64,000 nucleotides of DNA, from the NCBI RefSeq assembly GCF_003385235.1, contig NZ_PQIA01000013.1:62001-126000 (forward strand), given 5' to 3'. A program made the position numbers and the translations under genes. Below the pieces are notes generated by a model. It did no database searches and was not told the DNA's origin. It saw only the letters and a program-made list of their open reading frames with translations. The DNA comes from Amycolatopsis circi (lineage in GTDB: Bacteria; Actinomycetota; Actinomycetes; Mycobacteriales; Pseudonocardiaceae). Numbering within the stretch: position 1 is the first letter of the stretch; each line of letters begins with the position of its first letter. This document shows, piece by piece, positions 24,510-33,295 of this stretch.

Positions 24510-25057
24510 CCACTGCACTGATCGTCGGCGACGTCCAGCGGGGCATCACGGACGGCTACCCGTTCGCCCGCCGGGTCGTTGCTCCGCTCACCGGCCTGCT
24601 GCCGCGGGTCCGGGAAGCCGGCGCACTCGTCGTCTTCGTGCACTTCGCCATGCGGGACAACGGAACGGACCTGCCTGACGGCGCGCTGTACCGCTCGTTC
24701 TTCAACGCCGGAGACGCCTTCCACGAGGGTTCGCCGGGCACCGAATTGACGCTGCCGGTCGCCGAAGAGGACGTCGTCGTCCTGAAGCGCCGGGCCAGCG
24801 CGTTCGCGGGCACGGACCTCGACCTTGTGCTCCGCGCCCGGGGGATCCGCGAGGTCGCGGTCGCCGGGGTGGCGACCAGCGCGATGGTCACCGCGACCTG
24901 CTACGACGCGGCGGATCGCGGTTACCAGGTGACCGTGCTGCGCGACGGGTGCGCCGACGGAGACCAAGAAGTCAGCGACTTCTTGCTGGACAAGGTCTTC
25001 CCCAGCCGGGGATTCGAGGTCGTGTCCTGCGCCGAGTGGGCTGGAGGCACCCCGTGA
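24506..25057 (+). CDS. Isochorismatase-fold hydrolase lacking the usual catalytic Cys
   Basis: A 183-aa protein of the isochorismatase/N-carbamoylsarcosine amidase fold. Asp9 (IVGDVQ) and Lys94 (VLKRRAS) match the Asp-Lys pair of the family, but the position of the nucleophilic Cys in T-x-x-C-V reads GVATSAMV, with Met127. Isochorismatases proper also lack this Cys, and a TSxxV subgroup is common in actinomycetes, so a non-thiol mechanism or a different reaction is expected. Context suggests hydrolysis of an N-carbamoyl or amide product of HyuAB. ATGA overlap with the transporter gene and GTGA overlap with the next gene place it firmly in the operon. Confidence 0.82.
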   Translation: MTTALIVGDVQRGITDGYPFARRVVAPLTGLLPRVREAGALVVFVHFAMRDNGTDLPDGALYRSFFNAGDAFHEGSPGTELTLPVAEEDVVVLKRRASAFAGTDLDLVLRARGIREVAVAGVATSAMVTATCYDAADRGYQVTVLRDGCADGDQEVSDFLLDKVFPSRGFEVVSCAEWAGGTP

Positions 25058-26217
25058 ACGCGGCGTTGCTCGACCGGCTCCGCACCGAACTCGGCCAACG
25101 CCGGCTACGGCGCGACCTTGTGGTCTCCGGCGCACAGGGGCCGACGCTGGGCGTGGACGGCGAGACGCTGGTCAACCTCGCCTCCAACGACTACCTCGGT
25201 CTCGCCGGTTCCCCGGAAGTCCTTGCCGCGGCCGAAGAAGCGATGCGCGACCAAGGACTCGGCGTGGCCGCCGGCCGGGTGCTCTGCGGCACCCGGAGTG
25301 TCCACAGTGCACTCGAAGCTGCCATCGCCGAACTGGTCGGCACTGAGGACGCTGTGCTGTACAGCTCGTGCTTCGACGCGAACCTCGGCGTCTTCGCTGC
25401 CTTGCTCGGTCCGGACGACGTGATCTTCAGCGACGCGCTCAACCATGCCAGCCTGATCGACGGTATCCGGCTGGCGCGGGCCCGGCGGCAGGTCTACGCG
25501 CACTCAGATCTCAACGAGCTTGAGCGATATCTCAACGAGAGCGCGGACGCACGGCACCGGCTGATCGTGACCGACGGAGTGTTCAGCATGGACGGCGACC
25601 TCGCCCCGCTCCCCCGGCTCGCCGAACTGGCGCGGCGTTACGACGCGGTGCTGCTGGTCGACGATTCGCATGCGACCGGCGTGCTCGGTGGCGGCACCGC
25701 CGAGCACTTCGGGCTGACCGGCGAAGTCGACCTCGTGACGGGGACACTCGGCAAGGCGCTCGGCGGCGCGGCCGGAGGCTTCGTCGCCGGGCCGCGCGCG
25801 GTCACTGAAACCCTGCGCCAGGTTTCGCGGCCGTACATCTTCACCAACGCGATGGCGCCTCCGCTGGCGGCGGCCGCACTGACCGCGATCCGGCTCGCCG
25901 CCCACCGTCCGGAACTGCGGGAACGCCTCGCCGCCAACACTTCCTGGCTCCGCACCGCGTTGCGGAATCTGGGGTACGAGGTGCTGCCGGGCGAACATCC
26001 GATCGTCCCGGTGATGCTGCGCGGCGGAACGCTGGCCGTTGATATTGCAGCGGCACTACGGCGTGAGGGCGTCCTCGTGTTCGCACTTTCGCACCCAGTG
26101 GTCCCGGCGGGCGAAGAGCGGATCCGCGTACAGGTCTCGGCGTCGCACACGCAAGAACACCTCGAACGGGCAGTCGCCGCCTTCGGTCGCGTGCGCGGAC
26201 TGGTGGCGGCCGCATGA
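25054..26217 (+). CDS. PLP-dependent alpha-oxoamine synthase family (AONS/KBL-like)
   Basis: The 387-aa fold-type I PLP enzyme has NLASNDYLGL, GTRSVHSALE, the PLP-contact VDDSHATG and the Schiff-base Lys in GTLGKALGG. This family includes 8-amino-7-oxononanoate synthase and 2-amino-3-ketobutyrate CoA ligase. With no other biotin genes nearby, a KBL-like role (condensation or CoA-dependent cleavage of an amino-keto acid) fits a catabolic operon better than biotin synthesis. GTG at 25054 has GGAGG seven bases upstream and overlaps the previous stop by 4 nt. Confidence 0.88.
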   Translation: MNAALLDRLRTELGQRRLRRDLVVSGAQGPTLGVDGETLVNLASNDYLGLAGSPEVLAAAEEAMRDQGLGVAAGRVLCGTRSVHSALEAAIAELVGTEDAVLYSSCFDANLGVFAALLGPDDVIFSDALNHASLIDGIRLARARRQVYAHSDLNELERYLNESADARHRLIVTDGVFSMDGDLAPLPRLAELARRYDAVLLVDDSHATGVLGGGTAEHFGLTGEVDLVTGTLGKALGGAAGGFVAGPRAVTETLRQVSRPYIFTNAMAPPLAAAALTAIRLAAHRPELRERLAANTSWLRTALRNLGYEVLPGEHPIVPVMLRGGTLAVDIAAALRREGVLVFALSHPVVPAGEERIRVQVSASHTQEHLERAVAAFGRVRGLVAAA

Positions 26218-27008
26218 GCACCGTCGAAAACCTCCGCGCTCCTACCAGCGCCGACAGCCGCGAGCTGGCCGGCCGGGTCGCGGTCGTGACCGGCGGCGCG
26301 AGCGGCATGGGCCTGGCGACCGTGCACGCACTGGTCCGCCGGGGCGCGACCGTCGCGGTATTCGACCCCGCCGCGCGAGACAGCGAAGAACTGGCGGCCA
26401 CGCTCGCGGTTCCGGCGGAACGGATCAGGTCGATCGCGGCGGACGTCACGGACGCGGATCGAGTCGGCCGCGCCTTCGACGCGGTGCTGGCCGAGCAGGC
26501 CCGGCTCGACATCCTGGTCAACGCCGCGGGTATCGCACCACCGACCGCGTTTGAAGATATCACCGAAGCCGAGTGGAATCGCGTCCTCGCGGTCAGCGTG
26601 CACGGGACTTTCCTGTGCTGCCAGCGCGCATTGCCCGCGATGCGCACCACCGGCTGGGGCCGGATCGTCAACTTCTCCTCTACCGCGGGCAAAACGGTCA
26701 GTACCGCGGGCGGTGCGCATTACACGACGGCCAAGCACGGCGTCCTCGGCCTCACCCGGCATCTCGCCAAGACCTGCGGGCCGGACGGGATCACGGTCAA
26801 CGCCGTCTGCCCCGGCCTGATCGACACCCCGATGGCCCGCGGCCTGCTTCCCGCCGCGGCGCTCGACGAAGCCACCCGGTCGTTCCCGGTGCCGCGCGCC
26901 GGGCTGCCCTGGGAGGTGGCCGAACTCGTCTCGTTCCTCGCGTCCGACCGAGCGGCCTACATCACCGGCGCCGCGATCGACATCAACGGCGGCGACCTCA
27001 TCGGCTGA
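26214..27008 (+). CDS. Short-chain dehydrogenase/reductase
   Basis: A 264-aa classical SDR with the cofactor motif TGGASGMG, NAAG, and the catalytic Ser-Tyr-Lys (FSSTAG, then HYTTAKHG). It ends with YITGAAIDINGGDL, typical of FabG-like SDRs. It overlaps the previous gene by ATGA, so a hydroxy or keto intermediate of the hyu pathway is the likely substrate; KBL plus a threonine-dehydrogenase-like SDR would be one known pairing for amino-ketobutyrate chemistry. Cofactor preference is not certain. Confidence 0.9.
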   Translation: MSTVENLRAPTSADSRELAGRVAVVTGGASGMGLATVHALVRRGATVAVFDPAARDSEELAATLAVPAERIRSIAADVTDADRVGRAFDAVLAEQARLDILVNAAGIAPPTAFEDITEAEWNRVLAVSVHGTFLCCQRALPAMRTTGWGRIVNFSSTAGKTVSTAGGAHYTTAKHGVLGLTRHLAKTCGPDGITVNAVCPGLIDTPMARGLLPAAALDEATRSFPVPRAGLPWEVAELVSFLASDRAAYITGAAIDINGGDLIG

Positions 27009-27092
27009 TCTTCTCCAGCCGAAAACCCTTGCCACACCGCAGCACCCGAGTTCGATGCTGCGCAAAACCCTTACCAGAAGGCGAGTTCTCTC

Positions 27093-28580
27093 GTGCACTC
27101 CATCATCCGACACCGCATCGGCGGCCGGGAAACCACCGGACATTCGACCCGCACCGCACCGGTGTGGAACCCCGCGACCGGCGAACGCCAGGCCGACGTG
27201 CTGCTCGCCGAACCCGCCGACGTCGACGCCGCGGTGCGAGCCGCGAGCCGCGCGCTGCCGGACTGGGCCGACACCTCGGTCATGCGCCGGTCGCGGCTCA
27301 TGTTCGCGTTCCGCAATCTGGTCGAGAAACACCTCGACGACCTGGCGCGGATCGTGTCCGCCGAGCACGGCAAGGTCTTCGAGGACGCGAAGGGCGAACT
27401 CGTCCGCGGCCTGGAGGTGATCGACTTCGCCTGCGGGATCCCGCACCTGCTCAAAGGCGAGTACTCCGACCAGGTCTCGACCGGCGTCGACCTGTTTTCG
27501 TTCCGGCAGCCGCTCGGCGTGTGCGCGGGCGTCACGCCGTTCAATTTCCCCGCCATGGTCCCGATGTGGATGCACCCGATCGCCGTCGCGACCGGCAACA
27601 CGTTCGTGCTCAAACCGTCCGAACGCGACCCTTCCGCCGCCAATTTCGTCGCCGAACTCTATTCCGAAGCCGGGTTGCCGGACGGCGTTTTCAACGTCGT
27701 GCACGGCGACAAAGTCGCGGTGGACGCGTTGCTGGACCATCCGGACGTCGCCGCGGTGTCGTTCGTCGGTTCGACCCCGATCGCGCGGTACGTGCACGAG
27801 CGCGCGACCGCGAACGGCAAGCGCGTGCAGGCGCTCGGCGGCGCGAAAAACCACGCAGTCGTGCTGCCCGACGCCGACCTCGAAAACGCCGCCGAGCACC
27901 TGGTTTCCGCCGCGTACGGATCGGCGGGCCAGCGTTGCATGGCGATTTCGGTCGCCGTCGCGGTCGGAGACGTCGCCGAGCCGCTGGTCAAACTGATCGG
28001 CGAAAAGGCCCGGGCGATCAAGGTCGGGCCGGGCCTGACGCCTGGGTCCGAGATGGGACCGGTGGTGTCGCCGGAAGCGCTCGACCGCGTCCGGGGCTAC
28101 CTCGACGCCGGCGTCGCCGCGGGCGCCGAACTCGTGGTCGACGGACGGGACGTCACCGTCGAAGGGGAAGGATTCTTTGTCGGGCCAACGCTTTTCGACG
28201 GCGTGACACCCGAAATGACCGTATATCGCGACGAGATCTTCGGCCCGGTGCTCGTCATCGTGCGCGTCGATTCGCTGACCGAGGCGATCGGCCTGATCAA
28301 CGCGAGCGACTGGGCCAACGGAACCGCGATTTTCACCGGCAGCGGCCGGGCGGCGCGGCAGTTCCAGCGGTCGGTGCAGGTCGGGATGATCGGCGTGAAC
28401 GTCCCGATCCCGGTGCCGATGGCGTTCTATTCGTTCGGCGGCTGGAAGCAGTCGCTGTTCGGCGCGCACCACATGCACGGTCCCGAAGGCGTCGCCTTCT
28501 ACACCCGGGCCAAGGCCGTGACCAGCCGCTGGCCGGAGTCGGCGGAGGAGGCGAGCCTGCACTTCCCGACCGCGGTCTGA
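27093..28580 (+). CDS. mmsA: CoA-acylating methylmalonate/malonate-semialdehyde dehydrogenase
   Basis: A 495-aa ALDH-superfamily protein of the MmsA/IolA branch: [25 protein letters not shown] and the catalytic Cys in [14 protein letters not shown], all diagnostic of CoA-acylating semialdehyde dehydrogenases, which lack the general-base Glu of ordinary ALDHs. It would oxidise methylmalonate or malonate semialdehyde with CoA and NAD+ to propionyl- or acetyl-CoA plus CO2. It closes the hyu operon, giving a plausible exit to central metabolism. GTG at 27093 with GAAGG about ten bases upstream. A strong hairpin follows its stop. Confidence 0.93.
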   Translation: MHSIIRHRIGGRETTGHSTRTAPVWNPATGERQADVLLAEPADVDAAVRAASRALPDWADTSVMRRSRLMFAFRNLVEKHLDDLARIVSAEHGKVFEDAKGELVRGLEVIDFACGIPHLLKGEYSDQVSTGVDLFSFRQPLGVCAGVTPFNFPAMVPMWMHPIAVATGNTFVLKPSERDPSAANFVAELYSEAGLPDGVFNVVHGDKVAVDALLDHPDVAAVSFVGSTPIARYVHERATANGKRVQALGGAKNHAVVLPDADLENAAEHLVSAAYGSAGQRCMAISVAVAVGDVAEPLVKLIGEKARAIKVGPGLTPGSEMGPVVSPEALDRVRGYLDAGVAAGAELVVDGRDVTVEGEGFFVGPTLFDGVTPEMTVYRDEIFGPVLVIVRVDSLTEAIGLINASDWANGTAIFTGSGRAARQFQRSVQVGMIGVNVPIPVPMAFYSFGGWKQSLFGAHHMHGPEGVAFYTRAKAVTSRWPESAEEASLHFPTAV

Positions 28581-28586
28581 CCGCGG

Positions 28587-28620
28587 CGCGGCCCGGGGAA
28601 ATCGCGCTCCCCGGGCCGCG
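28587..28620. terminator. Bidirectional terminator between mmsA and the GntR gene
   Basis: A perfect 13-bp stem, CGCGGCCCGGGGA (28587-28599) with TCCCCGGGCCGCG (28608-28620), closes an 8-nt loop in the 45-bp gap between the two converging genes. Confidence 0.85.
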
Positions 28621-28625
28621 ACCGG

Positions 28626-29429
28626 TCAGCTCAGCGGGATTTCGATGTTCGCCCGGCTGACCGACGCGCTCTTGGTCAACACCTGGAGCACGTCGCGGCG
28701 GACCCGCTCGCACCGCGCCTGCATCGAGACGCGCGCTCCGTCCTCGTCACGGTCGCGCAGGCTCTGGAAAATCGCCTGCAGCTCGCCTGGCGGGCTCGCG
28801 ACGTCCGGAGCGATCATCAACACCATCCGCAGCACCCGTTCCAGCTCGTCGAGCACGTCGACGAGCGCTTTGACGAGCCGGTTGTTGCCGCTGAAGTGCG
28901 CCATGACGGCTTCGAATTCGATCCCGACCGGCAGCCAGTCGTCGAGTTCCGTCTCGCCCGCCACGTAATCGGACGAGATCTTCGACAGTATTTCGAGCCG
29001 TTCGAGCGCCGCCGCCGAGACGCCGTTCCGCGCCGCCGCGGCAGCCGCTTCCGCGGCCAGCAGCGACCGCAGGCCGCACAGATCGTCGGTGTCCTGCAAC
29101 GTGATCGAACTGACGAGGTAGCCCGCGCGCGGAAGCGCGCTGACCAACCCGTCGCGGCGCAGCCGGGCCAGCGCCTCGCGCACCGGCGTCTTGCTGATCT
29201 GCCACTGCTGCGCGAGCGAGGTCTCGGTGAAACTGCTGCCGGGCCGCAGCGTCAGGTCGATGATCTGGCGCCGGATCGCCCGGTAGGCCTGGCTGGTCCG
29301 GTCGAGGCCGGATTCGTCCTTGCCGACCAGCAGCAACGCGGGAATGTGCGGCGCTCCGGAGAGGACGTCGTGGATGTCGGACACCGGTACAGAATACCAG
29401 TACTTCCGGTTGATATTGCAGGTGTACAT
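28626..29429 (-). CDS. GntR-family (FadR/FCD) transcriptional regulator
   Basis: A 267-aa regulator. The winged helix lies at about residues 45-110 (AYRAIRRQIIDLTLRPG, KTPVREALARLRRDGLV) and an all-helical FCD ligand domain follows. FCD domains bind organic acids, so an intermediate of the neighbouring catabolic operon may be the effector. ATG at 29429 is supported by GGAGGTG seven bases upstream. It is convergent with mmsA and divergent from the aminotransferase; the shared AT-rich upstream region has two GATATC words and is the likely operator. Confidence 0.88.
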   Translation of the reverse strand: MYTCNINRKYWYSVPVSDIHDVLSGAPHIPALLLVGKDESGLDRTSQAYRAIRRQIIDLTLRPGSSFTETSLAQQWQISKTPVREALARLRRDGLVSALPRAGYLVSSITLQDTDDLCGLRSLLAAEAAAAAARNGVSAAALERLEILSKISSDYVAGETELDDWLPVGIEFEAVMAHFSGNNRLVKALVDVLDELERVLRMVLMIAPDVASPPGELQAIFQSLRDRDEDGARVSMQARCERVRRDVLQVLTKSASVSRANIEIPLS

Positions 29430-29444
29430 CTCTAGGCACCTCCA

Positions 29445-29474
29445 AAGATATCTACTATTGCTACTGATATCTCA
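29445..29474. promoter_or_regulatory. AT-rich operator candidate between GntR and aminotransferase genes
   Basis: The sequence AGATATCTACTATTGCTACTGATATCTCA (from 29446) contains two GATATC words about 20 bp apart with TACTATTG/CTACTG between them, in a stretch far richer in A+T than its surroundings. The second GATATC is part of a full dispersed decamer (29465-29474). Autoregulation by the GntR protein here is an inference from position. Confidence 0.5.
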
Positions 29475-29492
29475 GTGTGCGAAGCTGTTTTC

Positions 29493-30638
29493 ATGCCGCC
29501 AAGCAGTTCGAGCACCTGGGTTTTCCCCGTTTCCCGAGAGGTACCGGCGCTGGGCGCGATGAGCGCCCGGGACCGGGCCCGCCGCACCGGCGTCCCGATG
29601 CTCCCGCTCGTGGGCGCCCCGGTCCTGCCGATGCCCGAGCACGTGCGCGAGGCGGTCCGGCAAGCGATGGGCAAACCCGACCCGCGCGACAGCCGGGGCC
29701 TTCCCGAACTCCGGTCGGCCATCGCCGCGGAACTCGGCCCCGGCATCGACCCCGAGCGCCGATTGCTGGTGACGCACGGCGCGCAGCACGGGCTTTCCCT
29801 GGTGCTGCGCACCGTCCTCGAGCCCGGCGACGAGGTGATCGTGCCGACCCCGGCGTACTTCTTCGACGGCGCCATCCGCGAATCCGGCGCGGTGCCCGCA
29901 TACGTCCCGTCCCGAGCGGACTGGGCCTTCGATCTCGACGGCATCGCCGCCGCGGTCACCTCCCGCAGCCGTGCCGTCCTGTTGTGCAATCCGGTCAATC
30001 CCACCGGCTACCTCCCCAATGCCGCAACCATCGCCGCGGTGGTCGGCCTCGCCGCCCGCCACGGACTTCTCGTGATCTCTGACGACTCGTGGCAGCACTT
30101 CGCCTTCGACCGGCGCGAACACCATCCGATCGAGGGACTGGCCGGGGAATGGCCGCACCTGATCACCGTCACCAGCCTCAGCAAGTACTACGCGCTCGCG
30201 ACCTGGCGGCTCGGCTATGTGCTGGCCCCGCCGGAGATCGTCGACGCGATGGAACGCCGCCTGCAATGGGAAGCCGTGTGCTGCGGCGCGGTTGCGCAGT
30301 ACGCGGCGGTCGCCGCGCTCACCGGGCCGCGCGATTGGCTCGACCGCGAGCGTGCGACATATCAGCGAAAACGCGACCTCGTGTGCGACGGCATCGCGGC
30401 CAGCGGCCTTCCCGCCCCGGTGCGCCCCGGCGGCGGCGCGTTCCTGCTCGCCGACTGCGGCCTCCTCGGCGACACTCCCGAAGACATCGACCGCGCCTTG
30501 CTGCGCAACGGCATCCCGGCGATCCGGGGCGCCGATCTGCACGCGCCGGACACCCACGTGCGGCTCACTTTCGGCGCGGCGGAACCCGTGCTGGAAAAGC
30601 TGGTCAGCTCGTTGAAACAAACCCTGCTGGAGGCCTAG
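29493..30638 (+). CDS. Class I/II PLP-dependent aminotransferase
   Basis: A 381-aa aminotransferase with PTPAYFFDGAI, NPVNPTGYLP, ISDDSWQHF and the PLP-binding Lys in SLSKYYALATWRLGY. It carries the Asn, Asp and Arg positions expected of fold-type I aspartate-aminotransferase-like enzymes. If it acts with MmsA, a beta-amino acid to semialdehyde conversion would connect them, but an alpha-amino acid substrate is equally possible from sequence. ATG at 29493 is assumed; GTG at 29475 is in frame but overlaps the decamer region. It is divergent from the GntR regulator. Confidence 0.85.
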   Translation: MPPSSSSTWVFPVSREVPALGAMSARDRARRTGVPMLPLVGAPVLPMPEHVREAVRQAMGKPDPRDSRGLPELRSAIAAELGPGIDPERRLLVTHGAQHGLSLVLRTVLEPGDEVIVPTPAYFFDGAIRESGAVPAYVPSRADWAFDLDGIAAAVTSRSRAVLLCNPVNPTGYLPNAATIAAVVGLAARHGLLVISDDSWQHFAFDRREHHPIEGLAGEWPHLITVTSLSKYYALATWRLGYVLAPPEIVDAMERRLQWEAVCCGAVAQYAAVAALTGPRDWLDRERATYQRKRDLVCDGIAASGLPAPVRPGGGAFLLADCGLLGDTPEDIDRALLRNGIPAIRGADLHAPDTHVRLTFGAAEPVLEKLVSSLKQTLLEA

Positions 30639-30695
30639 CGGCACCGGTTTCGCGGCATCGGCGAAGTCCGCTACTCTCGGTACGGCATCTATCAC

Positions 30696-30707
30696 CGTGT
30701 CAACACG
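30696..30707. promoter_or_regulatory. Short inverted repeat before the DUF574 methyltransferase
   Basis: CGTGTCAACACG has perfect 5-bp arms around CA and lies 15 bp before the GTG start, just upstream of the GGGAGG ribosome-binding site. It may be an operator or part of the promoter; nothing else in the window shares it. Confidence 0.3.
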
Positions 30708-30722
30708 CGGGAGGTACGCGTC

Positions 30723-31568
30723 GTGACCGACGCCGTCAACGCACCGCCGGGGGTCAACCCGAATCAGTCGAGCGCCGCCCGCGTTTACGACTATCTGCTG
30801 GGCGGGAAAGACAATTACGAGATCGACCGGCAGGTCGCCAGGGAAGCCGCCCGGGTGATGCCGGACATCGCGGAGACCGCGCGGGTCAACCGGCACCTGA
30901 TGACCCGGATCTGCCGGTTCCTCGCCTACCACGCGGGCATCCGCCAGTACATCGACTGCGGTTCCGGCATGCCGACCGCGGAGAACGTGCACCAGATCGT
31001 GCAGCGGGCCGACCCGCAGGCGAAAGTCGTCTACGTCGACTACGACCCGGTGGTGGCCAGCCACGGACGGGCGCTGCTCGACGAAAACGAATTCACCGAG
31101 TACATCCAGGCGGATTTCTTCGACCCGCCGAGCATTCTCGACCACCCGACGGTCAACGAGCACCTCGACTGGGACCAGCCGATCGCGGTGCTGTTCCTGC
31201 TCGCCCTGCACCACCAGACCGGCGACCGCGACGTTCCGGCGAAGGTGACGAAGGAATTCATCGACCGGCTCCCGTCCGGTTCGTACGTGGCGATCTCGCA
31301 CCTGCTCGACCCGCACGACGGCTCCGAGGACGACGATGCGGTGCAGGGCATCATCGAGTCCATCCACAACGGCTCGATGAAGGACGTCTCGTCCCGCACC
31401 CGCGCCGAGATCGAGGCACTGTTCCACGGCCTGGAGCTGATCCCGAGCGGGCCGAACAAAGCCGCGGAAATCGTGCCGGTCGTCGAATGGTGGCCGGACG
31501 GTCCGCTGCTGGGCGAGCCGACGGTCGCGCAGCGGATCGTGGCGATCGGCGTCGCGCGGAAACCCTGA
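30723..31568 (+). CDS. SAM-dependent methyltransferase, DUF574 (Methyltransf_19) family
   Basis: The 281-aa protein belongs to a family greatly expanded in Streptomyces and Amycolatopsis. Typical pieces are SSAARVYDYLLGGKDNYEIDR, RVNRHLMTRICRFL, IDCGSGMPT (SAM-binding) and VYVDYDPVVASH. Natural substrates of the family are mostly unknown. GTG at 30723 has GGGAGG eight bases upstream. It stands alone between the aminotransferase and a convergent MFS exporter. Confidence 0.9.
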   Translation: MTDAVNAPPGVNPNQSSAARVYDYLLGGKDNYEIDRQVAREAARVMPDIAETARVNRHLMTRICRFLAYHAGIRQYIDCGSGMPTAENVHQIVQRADPQAKVVYVDYDPVVASHGRALLDENEFTEYIQADFFDPPSILDHPTVNEHLDWDQPIAVLFLLALHHQTGDRDVPAKVTKEFIDRLPSGSYVAISHLLDPHDGSEDDDAVQGIIESIHNGSMKDVSSRTRAEIEALFHGLELIPSGPNKAAEIVPVVEWWPDGPLLGEPTVAQRIVAIGVARKP

Positions 31569-31649
31569 CCGCACACCAGATTCACCACTGCGGGCCAGTG
31601 CTCCGGCCGGGCTGGAAGCTCGGCTGGGACACCGGCCCGCTGCCGTGGG

Positions 31650-33176
31650 TCACGACGCGACCGACACCGGCTCCTCGACCTGCGCCGCCGCCGGGGAACG
31701 CCGCAACGCGACCATTCCGACCACCGCGAACACCACCACAATCGCCGCGCCGATTCCGGCCACCGTATGCAGTCCTGAACTGAACGCGTCCCGCGCCGTA
31801 GCCAGCAACTGTTCCCCCGTCGCACCGGGAAGCGTCGCCGAAGCCTCCATCGCACCGGCCATGCTGTCGGTCGCCTGCGCAGCTGCCGCAGCGGGGACCT
31901 GCGCCGGAATTGCGATCTGGTCGCGGTACACCGCCGTCGCGACGCTGCCGAACACCGCGATCCCCATGGCGATCCCGAATTCCGCACTGGTCTCGGACAT
32001 CGCCGAAGCCGCTCCGGCGCGCTGCGGCGGGACCGAGCCGACCACCATTTCGGTGCAGAGCACACCCTGCGGCCCCATCCCGAAGCTGGCGATCGCCATG
32101 CCCAGCACCACAAACGGCACTCCGCCGGGTCCGCTGGCAAGGGTGAACAACAGGATTCCGGCCGCCGCGACCAGCATTCCGAAGCCCAGCACGAATTCCG
32201 GACGGAACCGGCGCGCCAGCCGCGGCGCGACCATCGATCCGACGACGACCGCGAGCGCCTGCGGAACCAGCAGCAGTCCGGCGTCGACCGTGCTCAGCCC
32301 GGCGACCATCTGCAGATACTGGCTGACCAGCAGGAAAACCCCGCCCATCGTGACCGCGCCGACCAGCATGATCGCCACCGCCGCGCTGAACGCGCGCACC
32401 CGGAACAGCTGGAGGTCCAGCAGCGGGTGCTCGAGCCGCCGCTGCCGCCGGACGAACACCGTGCCGACCGCGAGACCCGCGGCCAGCACGACGATTTCGG
32501 TCAGGGACAAGCCGTTCTTGGCGATTTCCTTGAGCGCGTAGATGACCGGCAGGATCGCGCCGAGCGACAGTCCGACGCTGGCGAGGTCGAGACGTCCGGC
32601 CGCGGGGTCGCGGTATTCCGGCAGCAGTTTCGGCGCGGTCGCGAGCAGCAGGAGCATCACCGGCACGCCCATCAGGAACACCGAACCCCAGCGGAAATGC
32701 TCGAGCAGGAACCCGCCGGCGACCGGGCCGACCACCATGCCGCCCATGAAACAGCTCATCCACACCGCGATCGCGGTGCCGCGCTCCTTCGGGTTCCGGA
32801 ACATGTTGCTGATCAACGCGAGCGTCGACGGCATGAGCGTCGCCCCGGCGATCCCGAGCACGGCCCGCGCGGCGATCAGCATCTCCGGACTGGTCGAGAA
32901 CGCCGCCGCGACCGACGCGAGCCCGAACGCGCCGCTGCCGATCATCAGCAGCTTCCGCCTGCCGATCCGGTCGCCGCGGGTGCCCATCGTGACGAGGAAC
33001 CCGGCGATCATGAAGCCGTAGATGTCGATGATCCACAGCAATTGCGTGCTGGACGGCCGCAGATCCGCGGCGAGGTGCGGAACCGCGAGGTGCAGCACGC
33101 TCATGTCCAGCGACAACAGCACGGTCGGCAGCGCCAGCACCGCCAGGCCCAGCCATTCGCGTCGTCCGGCACTCAT
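31650..33176 (-). CDS. MFS drug exporter, DHA2 (14-TMS, EmrB/QacA) family
   Basis: A 508-aa membrane protein with about 14 hydrophobic segments. LSLDMSVLHLAVPHLAADL, WIIDIYGFMIAGFLVTMGTRGDRIGRRK and GPVAGGFLLEHFRWGSVF (motif C, antiporter) mark the DHA2 family of proton-driven drug exporters such as methylenomycin- and lincomycin-type pumps. GGGGAG precedes the ATG by seven bases. It lies downstream of a TetR gene on the same strand, and three 13-bp iterons lie in the gap. Drug export with TetR control is the likely role. Confidence 0.9.
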   Translation of the reverse strand: MSAGRREWLGLAVLALPTVLLSLDMSVLHLAVPHLAADLRPSSTQLLWIIDIYGFMIAGFLVTMGTRGDRIGRRKLLMIGSGAFGLASVAAAFSTSPEMLIAARAVLGIAGATLMPSTLALISNMFRNPKERGTAIAVWMSCFMGGMVVGPVAGGFLLEHFRWGSVFLMGVPVMLLLLATAPKLLPEYRDPAAGRLDLASVGLSLGAILPVIYALKEIAKNGLSLTEIVVLAAGLAVGTVFVRRQRRLEHPLLDLQLFRVRAFSAAVAIMLVGAVTMGGVFLLVSQYLQMVAGLSTVDAGLLLVPQALAVVVGSMVAPRLARRFRPEFVLGFGMLVAAAGILLFTLASGPGGVPFVVLGMAIASFGMGPQGVLCTEMVVGSVPPQRAGAASAMSETSAEFGIAMGIAVFGSVATAVYRDQIAIPAQVPAAAAAQATDSMAGAMEASATLPGATGEQLLATARDAFSSGLHTVAGIGAAIVVVFAVVGMVALRRSPAAAQVEEPVSVAS

Positions 33177-33205
33177 TTCGGTCTCCCCTGAAGTCGTCTC
33201 GTCGG

Positions 33206-33244
33206 TGGTCTCAGTGAGTGGTCTCGCTGATTGGTCTCACTGAC
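33206..33244. repeat. Three direct 13-bp iterons upstream of the MFS exporter
   Basis: TGGTCTCAGTGAG (33206-33218), TGGTCTCGCTGAT (33219-33231) and TGGTCTCACTGAC (33232-33244) follow one another with no gap, 30-68 bp upstream of the exporter start. Direct repeats at this place could be an operator or the product of slippage. Confidence 0.65.
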
Positions 33245-33295
33245 GCGACGATCGGGGCGCGAGCGGATCGACATCCCGGGGAGAAGTTTTTCGAA

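Noticed and set aside
25054..26217. Biotin synthesis (bioF) assignment
   Set aside because: No bioA, bioB or bioD genes are nearby and the gene is embedded in a catabolic operon, so only the enzyme family is stated.
25638..28562. Very long (974-codon) open frame on the minus strand
   Set aside because: It covers parts of three well-supported plus-strand genes and has shadow-type composition with no domain signature.
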